From NCBI GenBank assembly GCA_019751945.1, contig JAIEMT010000041.1:1-47918 (forward strand): a stretch of DNA of 47,918 bases, read 5' to 3'. The first letter of the stretch is position 1, and every line of letters begins with the position of its first letter. A program made the translations under genes and the position numbers. Shown here piece after piece: positions 25,715 through 33,600 of the stretch. Source of the DNA: a bacterium (GTDB lineage Bacteria; Bdellovibrionota; UBA1018). A model generated the notes under the pieces. The model saw nothing but the letters and a program-made list of their open reading frames with translations. It did no database searches and was not told the DNA's origin.

Positions 25715-25736
25715 CACCAAAAGGTGGTGACCACCT
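25715..25736. repeat. Right RAYT-associated palindrome (partial)
   Basis: 22 bases matching the left copy with only the centre base changed (C to G). Here the symmetric arms are 7 bases around the centre; the distal TTTTGG half is missing. It also can fold as CCACC-AAAA-GGTGG (25714-25727). It ends exactly in the stop codon of the convergent acyl-CoA dehydrogenase gene. Confidence 0.85.
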
Positions 25737-27472
25737 CAGAGGGTGTCCCAGGAATAACCTTCTTTGCTCAATGCTTCATCGGCGAGCGACTTAATGAGTT
25801 CGTCGTCGTTATCGTCGATCTTACCAAAGTTGCCCTTCGTACGGCGGCGAACTTGGCCCGAGAAGACGCTGAGAATTTCCAATTCCTTAGCGATCGTCGG
25901 GCTTTTCGCGACGATCGAGCTGTTCACTCGGCTCATGACGGCACCGAGAGCAAACAAGTCGATCATGATATCTGCCAATCGCTTCGTGGCAAATTGTTTT
26001 CCGATGATGGCCTTGCCGTGCTTACGCAGAATTCGATCTGCAGCGAGTGCGAGATCCCGCGTGCCTTCTTCAAAAATGACCGCAGCGCCAGCCAACTGAG
26101 GACTGAGCTTCGTGAAGGCGGATTTTGCGCCGCCCACGCCGGTGGCTTGGGACATGCGCTTGAAAGCGTAGTCAGTCAAAATACCGAAGCCTTTGATGGG
26201 ATCGTTGAAGATACCATCCAAGGAAGAGCTCAGTTCTTTGAGTTGCTTACCCACGTCGTTCATCGCGGTGAGGGCGATGAACAAGCGGAGAATGTCGTTC
26301 GTTCCTTCAAAGATCCGATTCACGCGAGAGTCTCTCACGACTCGCTCGTAAGGGAACTCACACATGTAGCCGTTTCCGCCGGCGACTTGAAGGGCTTCGT
26401 CCGCTGTTCTCCACAGGCATTCTGTTCCGAACACTTTGCTGATTGCCGCTTCTACCGCGTAGTCTTCGTAACCTTGATCGACCAAACCCGAGACGAGTGA
26501 AACCAGCGACTCAGCCGCGTAGGTTTCAACCACCATGTGGCCAATCTTCTGCTTGATCAAACCGTACTCAGCAATGGGTTGCCCGAATTGAACGCGCTGC
26601 TTGGCCTGCTTGCTTGCCAGCTCGATACATTTTTTCATCGCGCCGACGCAACCGCCGCCCAAACCCGTGCGGCCGCTGTTCAGAATTTTCATGGCGACTT
26701 TGAAACCCTTGCCGACTTCTCCCAAAACGTTTTCTTTGGGAATACGAACCTTGTCGAAGCTCACCGTCGTGGTCGAGCTTGCACGCAAGCCCATCTTGTC
26801 CTCGTGCGGACCACAGCTCACGCCAGCCATATCTTTGGTGACGATGAACGCGGTCATCTGACCTTCGGGGCCTTCGGTTTTTGCAAACACCGTGAAGAAG
26901 CTCGCGATGCCGCCGTTGGTGATCCAAAGCTTTTCGCCGTTCAGAACCCAGCTGTCGCCATCCTTCACGGCCTTGGTTCGAATCGAAGCGGCGTCAGAAC
27001 CTGCGCCTGGCTCAGTTAAGCAAAACGCTGCAATCATTTCGCCAGCGGCGAGCTTGGGATAGAATTTTTTCTTTTGGTCATCTGTTCCGAAGAGGAGCAG
27101 ACCGCGCATGCCGATCGAACTGTGCGCACCGGCAGTGATGGCAACCGATCCGTCATGCTTGGCAATTTCTTGAACCATGCGCGAATAAGCGGCGCTGTGA
27201 AAACCTAATCCGCCGTGTTCTTCCGGAATGATCAAGCTGAAGAGACCCAGCTCCCGCATCTCTTGTAAAAATTCCGCAGGCATTTCTCCCTGGCGGTCCC
27301 ACTTTCTAAATTCCTGATCTTTACCTTTGAGCCAGCCATTGATCGAATCGATCATGCTGGTCAGAGTTTCTTTTTCTCCGGCATTCAGAGTGGGAAAGGG
27401 GAGGATCACGTCCTCTTCAATGATTCCCATACAGAGCGAGCGCATGAAGCTGATTTTCTTATTAGTTGTCAT
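25736..27472 (-). CDS. Acyl-CoA dehydrogenase, long (VLCAD-like) form
   Basis: FAD enzyme that introduces the alpha-beta double bond of acyl-CoA in beta-oxidation. The 578-residue protein has the standard N-terminal helical, middle (AFCLTEPGAGSDAASIRTKA, LNGEKLWITNGG) and C-terminal domains (RVQFGQPIAEYGLIKQKIG, QVAGGNGYMCEFPYERVVRDSR). The catalytic glutamate is likely the one in RIFEGTNDILR. Some 170 extra C-terminal residues (about 410-578) resemble the membrane-associating tail of VLCAD/ACAD9-type enzymes. A coverage of the first 40 residues by alternative starts is possible; no strong ribosome site precedes the ATG at 27472. The stop codon overlaps the RAYT palindrome. Confidence 0.92.
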   Translation of the reverse strand: MTTNKKISFMRSLCMGIIEEDVILPFPTLNAGEKETLTSMIDSINGWLKGKDQEFRKWDRQGEMPAEFLQEMRELGLFSLIIPEEHGGLGFHSAAYSRMVQEIAKHDGSVAITAGAHSSIGMRGLLLFGTDDQKKKFYPKLAAGEMIAAFCLTEPGAGSDAASIRTKAVKDGDSWVLNGEKLWITNGGIASFFTVFAKTEGPEGQMTAFIVTKDMAGVSCGPHEDKMGLRASSTTTVSFDKVRIPKENVLGEVGKGFKVAMKILNSGRTGLGGGCVGAMKKCIELASKQAKQRVQFGQPIAEYGLIKQKIGHMVVETYAAESLVSLVSGLVDQGYEDYAVEAAISKVFGTECLWRTADEALQVAGGNGYMCEFPYERVVRDSRVNRIFEGTNDILRLFIALTAMNDVGKQLKELSSSLDGIFNDPIKGFGILTDYAFKRMSQATGVGGAKSAFTKLSPQLAGAAVIFEEGTRDLALAADRILRKHGKAIIGKQFATKRLADIMIDLFALGAVMSRVNSSIVAKSPTIAKELEILSVFSGQVRRRTKGNFGKIDDNDDELIKSLADEALSKEGYSWDTL

Positions 27473-27515
27473 ACTTGAATTCTAATTGTCGCGCCTCGGT
27501 GTGTAAAGCTTCGTG

Positions 27516-27833
27516 CTATCGAGTTTGCATGGCTCCTGTGATGGGGTTCTTGACGGTTCCCTTGCGAGAGTTTTCTTCCACGCATTGGTTGTAGCGGGGA
27601 TTGTCGGAGCTAATGGGAGCACCCGAAGAGTCAATGCAGGAATATTTGGGTCCCGAAGATTGAGTACTCAAGCCTTTGGACGCTTTTGGATCTCGAAGCA
27701 TTCGGGCCGTTTCGTTCTCGCTCGTGATGGGAGCGGACTGAGTAGTCAGGCGTTTGAGTTGAGACTTTTCTTCAGCGGTTGCTTGGAAAGCCAGGAATAG
27801 AAAGAATAGAATTGAGATAACGCTTTGTTTCAT
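27516..27833 (-). CDS. Small secreted protein, unknown function
   Basis: 105 residues with a signal peptide (MKQSVISILFFLFLAFQATAEE). The mature part is polar, with two cysteines (KYSCIDSSG and NQCVEEN) that may pair, in a GxPISSDNPRYNQCVEEN context seen in small Bdellovibrio-type exported proteins only by general impression. It sits 3 bases after the acyltransferase gene and 43 bases before the acyl-CoA dehydrogenase gene. No function assigned. Confidence 0.6.
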   Translation of the reverse strand: MKQSVISILFFLFLAFQATAEEKSQLKRLTTQSAPITSENETARMLRDPKASKGLSTQSSGPKYSCIDSSGAPISSDNPRYNQCVEENSRKGTVKNPITGAMQTR

Positions 27834-27836
27834 AGT

Positions 27837-28700
27837 TTACATATTCGAGGCTTGAGTTTGATGAGTCACGCCGCCCAGTTCTTGTTCGGGGTTCTCGAAA
27901 ACCTTTCGGAGCGTCTTGGCGAGATGGCTGGCATGCATTCCATCAATCACCCGATGATCGATGGTCACTGCTAGTTTCAGAATCGAAGCGATTTCAATTT
28001 TACCATTTTTCACAATGGGCAGGTCTTTCACGGCGCCCATGGCAATCAAGCACGGCACGCGTGAATAAGGAACCAGTGGAACAAAAGCGCTGTCGAGTCC
28101 GAGCGATCCAATGTTCGTAATCATGATGCTTCCGAACGGGTCGCGGGGAGTGCCTAAGAGCGGAGTCCAAATATTCAGCGTGTACATGATGAATCCCGAG
28201 AGGTTGATCATAAAACCTGCCAACCATCCCGGAATCATCTTCATCGTGTTTTTCATTTTTCGATAAGCCGGGTCACCCTTGGTGCGGATTTCCGAGACTT
28301 GCTTCTGCATGATCTGAGCAAAATCAAAGACGGTTTTGTCTTCCGCCTTTCTCACCGTGCTTCCAGACAGATCGTTACCCTGGGTGTCCGAAGCCACTTG
28401 GAAAAAAATATCCACGTGCTTGCGGGAATACAGCTTGCCGAATCGGAGCAAGCTATTCATTTCGGGATGTCGACGGATCGTTTCAGCCACACATTTGCCA
28501 AGCAAGTGCGTGAGCGTAATTTTCAGTGAGCTCTGTTGATTGAGCTTCTCCAAGTACGCATGAGCCGCAGCAGTTTCCAATTCCAGGGTCGAGTAGACGC
28601 TGGGATCTCCCACTGTGCGCCAAGTGCCGATGGCGACTTTGCGAAAAGCCGTCATCTTAATGGGAGGGCCGTAAACAACGTTCCGAGACAAAAAGGGCAT
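27837..28700 (-). CDS. Lone E2-type (2-oxoacid dehydrogenase) acyltransferase domain
   Basis: 287 residues with the chloramphenicol-acetyltransferase-like fold of dihydrolipoamide acyltransferases. The active-site motif is DHRVIDGMHA near residue 250 (usual DHRVVDG), with the catalytic histidine, and SIMITNIGSLGLDSAF is the typical FTITNxG strand. There is no lipoyl domain or E1/E3-binding domain, and no E1 or E3 genes are nearby, so it is not a normal pyruvate dehydrogenase E2. A hydrophobic stretch (IPGWLAGFMINLSGFIMYTL) in the middle is unusual and could mediate membrane contact. It probably transfers an acyl group from CoA to an unknown acceptor. Confidence 0.82.
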   Translation of the reverse strand: MPFLSRNVVYGPPIKMTAFRKVAIGTWRTVGDPSVYSTLELETAAAHAYLEKLNQQSSLKITLTHLLGKCVAETIRRHPEMNSLLRFGKLYSRKHVDIFFQVASDTQGNDLSGSTVRKAEDKTVFDFAQIMQKQVSEIRTKGDPAYRKMKNTMKMIPGWLAGFMINLSGFIMYTLNIWTPLLGTPRDPFGSIMITNIGSLGLDSAFVPLVPYSRVPCLIAMGAVKDLPIVKNGKIEIASILKLAVTIDHRVIDGMHASHLAKTLRKVFENPEQELGGVTHQTQASNM

Positions 28701-28709
28701 AGATCCTTT

Positions 28710-29234
28710 TTACTGGATTGAGCCAGAAAAGCTAGAGCGAGTTGTCACGCTCTTGAGTACGGGGATACGTTCAACGTAAGCGGTTTCGTAATAAACATGC
28801 ACATCTGGAAGCTTCTGCTTCGTGGGGCAGATGTTGCCACGGTTGTCGCGAACGGTAATCTTTCGAAGGCTTCCATCCGCAGGGCGCGCATCCACTTGAG
28901 CAACGAAAACCGCAATTTTACACTCGTCCAATTGAGGCTGGCTCAAAGTCGGGTCGAGTGGAAGACGAACAAAAATGGGCCGAGGAGGGGAACATTGCAA
29001 GCCCGGAACATCGGGACAGTGAAAGGCCGGAGTCATATCCAAGGTAATCACATTGCTGGCTAAATCGAGTATTAAAGACGCTTCGGTGACGCCCTGATAC
29101 TCAATTTGCAGAGGATCGATCTGCACCTGGTCGAGTTTATAGTTGGTCACTGCCAGCCAATGCAGAGGGGCGGCCGAAGCGGTGTTTTGAAAGCCGGCCA
29201 AGAGAGCGAGCCCAAGTAACGTACTGGTCTTCAT
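28710..29234 (-). CDS. Secreted protein, unknown function
   Basis: 174 residues from the ATG at 29234, set by a perfect AGGAGG site 5 bases upstream. Signal peptide about 1-21 (MKTSTLLGLALLAG...ASAAP). The mature protein is beta-rich with four cysteines. No domain recognised. First gene of an apparent four-gene minus-strand unit leading through the acyltransferase and small secreted protein to acyl-CoA dehydrogenase. Confidence 0.65.
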   Translation of the reverse strand: MKTSTLLGLALLAGFQNTASAAPLHWLAVTNYKLDQVQIDPLQIEYQGVTEASLILDLASNVITLDMTPAFHCPDVPGLQCSPPRPIFVRLPLDPTLSQPQLDECKIAVFVAQVDARPADGSLRKITVRDNRGNICPTKQKLPDVHVYYETAYVERIPVLKSVTTRSSFSGSIQ

Positions 29235-29238
29235 AAAT

Positions 29239-29244
29239 CCTCCT
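29239..29244 (-). promoter_or_regulatory. Shine-Dalgarno AGGAGG fixing the start at 29234
   Basis: The hexamer on the minus strand lies 4-5 bases before the ATG and rules out the in-frame start 36 bases further upstream, whose product would have a non-signal N-terminus. Confidence 0.7.
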
Positions 29245-29338
29245 ACGAACGATGTGGTTTGACTTCCCAAAACGAAGCCGGCTATTTACAATTTCCTTTG
29301 AATATTGCAATGGTAGGAAATGATTTTTTGGCACCTTT

Positions 29339-30565
29339 ATGACTGATGATCTACAGCAGGGACAATCTCCTTCAACTCCAGCCACTTGGGAGTCTTTAGG
29401 TCTTACCGAAAAGACATTAGAATCGATCAGGAAATCGGGTTTTAAGTATCCCACCCCGATTCAAGCGCAGTCCATTCCTCTCGCTATCGATGGCCACGAC
29501 CTCATTGCGTCGTCTCAAACCGGTACCGGAAAAACGGCCAGCTTCGTCCTTCCGATGGTGGATGTTTTGGGTGGAAGGCAGGGGACACTGGGGTTGATTC
29601 TTTCGCCCACTCGCGAAATTGCTCAACAGAGTCAGGCGACGTTTGAAATGTTTGGCGCCGATCAAGGATTGAAATCCGTAGTGCTCATTGGCGGCATCGA
29701 TATGAAGATCGATGCGCAGGCTCTCAGCACCTATCCTCAAGTCATTGTCGCAACTCCTGGCCGACTTTGCGATCATTTGGAGCGTGGAAATATTTGGCTC
29801 GAATATATTGAATGGGTCGTGCTCGATGAAGCCGATCGAATGCTCGATATGGGATTTGCAGATCAGTTGAATCGCATCATGAAAGAAATTCCAAATTCAG
29901 CGCAAAAACTCGTGTTTTCGGCCACAATTCCGCCGATGGTAGAAAAGATCGCAAATAAGTTTTTGCACAATCCGAAGCATGTTCGAATCGGCAAGCCGAT
30001 GTCGGCAGCAAAAACAGTCACGCAGAATCTGATTTGGATGCGCGAAGAATCTAAGAATCGGGAATTGATGAAGTTGCTCGAAAAAGAAAAGGGCACCATC
30101 ATTGTTTTCACTCGTTCCAAAGATGGAGCGAGTCAGCTTTGGCGATCACTTCATAGCCGAAATGTTCTCGACGCGACGGTGATTCATTCTGACAAAAGGC
30201 AATCCGATCGCGAACAAGCTCTTGCCGATTTCAAAGAAGGAAAGTTCCGTATTTTGATTGCGACGGATGTCGCTGGTCGAGGCATTCACGTCGACGGAGT
30301 GGCTCACGTGATTAACTATGATCTTCCGAAAGAGCCGGAGGACTACATTCACCGAATTGGTCGAACCGGTCGAACCGGCGCCGAGGGCAAGGCTACCAGT
30401 TTTGCGACCTCGCGAGATCGCCCCACGGTCGCCCGAATTGAGAAATTACTTCGCCATCCGATCCCTTCCTTTATACTGGACCCATTGCCTTCGCAGTCTT
30501 CGTCAAATTTCCGTCATTCCAAACCGCATTCCAATCGCCATCCCCGCAGACCGACTCGAAAATAG
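29339..30565 (+). CDS. DEAD-box ATP-dependent RNA helicase
   Basis: 408-residue RNA helicase that unwinds or remodels RNA using ATP. Motifs are the Q motif (FKYPTPIQAQSIP), motif I ASSQTGTGKT (57-66), PTREIA, TPGRL, DEAD (163-166), SAT (194-196), the RGIHVDGVAHVINYDLP region and HRIGRTGRTG. The C-terminal tail (about 385-408) is short and basic (Arg, Lys, His, Ser), a likely RNA-binding tail. It matches the RhlE/CsdA group rather than DbpA, which has a long RNA-recognition domain. Paralogues are common, so no symbol is given. Confidence 0.93.
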   Translation: MTDDLQQGQSPSTPATWESLGLTEKTLESIRKSGFKYPTPIQAQSIPLAIDGHDLIASSQTGTGKTASFVLPMVDVLGGRQGTLGLILSPTREIAQQSQATFEMFGADQGLKSVVLIGGIDMKIDAQALSTYPQVIVATPGRLCDHLERGNIWLEYIEWVVLDEADRMLDMGFADQLNRIMKEIPNSAQKLVFSATIPPMVEKIANKFLHNPKHVRIGKPMSAAKTVTQNLIWMREESKNRELMKLLEKEKGTIIVFTRSKDGASQLWRSLHSRNVLDATVIHSDKRQSDREQALADFKEGKFRILIATDVAGRGIHVDGVAHVINYDLPKEPEDYIHRIGRTGRTGAEGKATSFATSRDRPTVARIEKLLRHPIPSFILDPLPSQSSSNFRHSKPHSNRHPRRPTRK

Positions 30566-30608
30566 CTCCAGGACTGTGTCTTCAGAGACCTGGGTAAAAC
30601 TTGCCCGA

Positions 30609-30636
30609 TTGCGATATCCGACTACATAGCTATACT
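30609..30636 (+). promoter_or_regulatory. Likely sigma-70 promoter of the Ig-repeat lipoprotein gene
   Basis: TTGCGA (30609-30614), 16-base spacer, TATACT (30631-30636). This is 38 bases before the ATG at 30675, with a GAGGG-type ribosome site between. It is the only hexamer pair of reasonable quality in the 109-base gap. Confidence 0.5.
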
Positions 30637-30674
30637 TAATCTTAGTTCTTGGGTTGTACGTTTGAGGGTTAGGT

Positions 30675-33600
30675 ATGAAGTACTCCACAGGTATTCTGGT
30701 AACTAAGTTCACGAAAGTCGCTGCTGTACTCCTTCTGTGCACTGTTTCAGCAGCATGTACGGGAAAAAAAGGGAGCGGCGGTGATTCTGCCGCCATTCCG
30801 AAATCCGTTAAACTCGGGCCAGTCACGTTGACTCTCCCTCTTTCCAATCCTCTTCTTTCAAATTTAAATAGCGTCACCTTCGGTGGAGCGTGCGATGTCG
30901 GTGCTACCGTTGCGATTAGCAGCGGCGTGCTTCCAGCGGATGTTCTCACTCCGGCAGGTAATCTCGCTCAAACCTGCGATACCGGCACTTATAGTTTCAC
31001 GATCGGCAAAAGCGTTGATGGCACTTTCACCCTCAACGTATTGCAAGGCAATGGCCCTGGTACGACTTCGAATCCGGTGGTCTTCACTTGGCAGCGCAAC
31101 ACCGTTGCTCCCACTCAGCCGATTATTTTGAATCCGCCACAATCGCCGATGGAAACTTCGAACGATATTACGATCTCGGGTATCTGCCCGACCGGTTCGA
31201 CGGTTGTTTTGTCGGGTGATGACAATCAATCGACGCCGTGTACGTCGGGATCGTTTGCATTTCCGGTTTCAAAATCTTTCGGTACTCATAACTTCACAGT
31301 CGGTGCTACCGATGCATTCGGTAACGCTTCCGCGACGGTTCCACAGCAATGGATCAAGTCTGCAGAAATTCCTCCGACCCCGACGATTGCTGCTCCTGCT
31401 GCGAATCCGATCTACACCAACACTTCGTCGCTCTTGATCGCTGGTACTTGTAATTCAGGTGACACGGTCAATTTGAGCGGTAGTGATTCTCAATCAGTGG
31501 CTTGCGCTTCTTCGAACTATTCTTTCACCGTTTCTAAGTCCGCTGATGGCACTTATAATTTCAACGTTTCTTCTTCGAATGCTCAAGGCGGAATTTCTCC
31601 TTCTGTGAGTCAGCAATGGATTCGCGACACCGTCGCTCCGGCTGTGCCCACGATTCTTTCGCCTGCTTCGAATCCCTTCTATAGTTCGACCGACCTGACC
31701 TTGGCCGGTGGTTGCGAGAGCGGTTCGACCATCGCTCTTTCGGGTGATTCCACTCAGAACGTGGTTTGCGGTTCAACCGGCTTCAGCTTCAACGTGGTGA
31801 AGGCTGACGGCACTTACAATTTTTCTCTGAAAGCGACGGACATTGCTGGCAACGAATCTGCAGCAGTAACCTTGAGCTGGAATAAGAACGGCGCTGCTCC
31901 GGCTGTTCCGACGATCGCTTCGCCTTCGATGAATCCTGTTTATACCAATGGTTCGACGCTCGCCGTTTCTGGTACTTGCGTGACGGGTAACAACGTGGAC
32001 CTCACGGGCGATGACACTCAGAATGTCAGCTGCGTAGGCAACGCTTACTCTTTCGCAATTAATAAGAGTGTTGATGGCACCTATAATTTTGGCATTACTC
32101 AAACCAGCCCGAACGGGATCACCTCGGGTCCTGCTGGTCTCCAATGGGTTCGTGACACTGTGGCTCCGACCGTTCCGACGATCGCAAGCCCCTCGCAAAA
32201 TCCTTTCTCTTCTTCTTCGAACTTGATCTTGGCCGGTGCCTGCGAAACCGGCTCATCCATCGCTCTTTCGGGTGATTCGACTCAGTCGGTTGCCTGCGTA
32301 GGCGGTGCTTACAGCTTCAATATTTCGAAATCGACCGACGGTACTTATAACTTCAGCGTGGTGGCTGGCGACTTAGCCGGGAACACTTCCGCTGCAGCTG
32401 CTCAGCAATGGATCCTGGACACTTCGATGCCGAATGCTCCGACCATTGCTACTCCGTCTGCTAATCCGGTTTACAGCAATGGCAACAGCATCGTGATTGC
32501 TGGTGCCTGCGAAGACGATTCAGTGGTTTCATTGTCCGGTGACGCTACTCAGAACGTCACTTGCGCAAGCAATGCTTACTCTTTCACGGTAAATAAGGCC
32601 GTTGATGGAAGCTATGATTTCAACGTCTCTCAAAAAGATGATGCCGGTAACAACTCTTCTGCTGCGAGCGTTCAATGGATCCGCGACACGGTTGCTCCGT
32701 CCGCTTTGACGGTAGTCAGCCCCGCTACCAATCCGTTTGATTCCAACGGTAACGCCGTCACTATTTCGGGTGCTTGCGAAAGCGGCGCTAATGTCAGTCT
32801 CTCGGGTGACTCAAGCCAAAGCGCGACTTGCTCGGCCTCGGCTTATTCGTTGACCGTTAGCAAAACGATCGACGGCACTTACAATTTCAGCCTGAAACAA
32901 ACCGACCTCGCCGGCAACGATTCTACTGCTAGCGACGTTCAATGGGTCCGCTACACGGTTGCTCCGAACGTTCCAGTTCTGGCTCAACCTGCAGGCGGCG
33001 TGATCTTGTCGAACGGCAACTCGATTGTTGTCAGCGGTTCTTGCGTGAATGGGAACACCATCACCTTGAACGGTGATGATTCGCAATCGATGGTCTGCAC
33101 CGGCGGCAACTTTAGCTTCACGGTTGCCGAGTCGGCTGATGGTACTTACAACTATTCCATTACTCAAACTGACGAGTTTGGAAATACTTCGTCTTCGACC
33201 GTGGCTCAATGGCAGCGCGATACGGTGGCTCCGGCATCCCCGATCATCACGGTTCCTGCTGCTAGCCCGTTCTACTCGAACGGCAACAACCTCGCTATCT
33301 CGGGTACCTGCGCTTCGGGCGCGACCGTCAACATGACGGGTGCTTCGACGCAATCCGCAGCTTGCGTAGGTTCAGCATTTAGCTTCTTAGTCTCGAAGAG
33401 CACGGACGGCGTTTACAACTTCAACGTGACTCAGACCGATGGTGCAGGCAACGCTTCTTCGGCAGTTTCGACTCAGTGGAATCGTAACACTGTAGCTCCG
33501 GCTGCTCCGACCATTGCTTCGCCTGCTGCTAGCCCGGTCTACACGAATGGCAACTCGCTCACCATCACTGGTGCTTGCGTGACGGGTTCCAGAGTCGATC

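Larger units (their letters stand above)
24996..25736 (+). mobile_element. RAYT element: IS200-like transposase bracketed by palindromes
   Basis: The transposase gene plus two near-identical palindromic sequences, one on each side and in the same orientation. This is the arrangement of REP-associated tyrosine transposases. The right palindrome runs into the stop codon of the acyl-CoA dehydrogenase gene. There is no target-site duplication visible, as expected for Y1 transposases. Confidence 0.75.

Noticed and set aside
25700-26500. 266-codon open frame on the plus strand
   Set aside because: It is fully antisense to acyl-CoA dehydrogenase, whose family motifs are clear; the open frame is a by-product of codon bias.
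30566-30600. Possible terminator after the DEAD-box helicase
   Set aside because: CCAGG...CCTGG can pair but the stem is short, interrupted and not followed by a T run.
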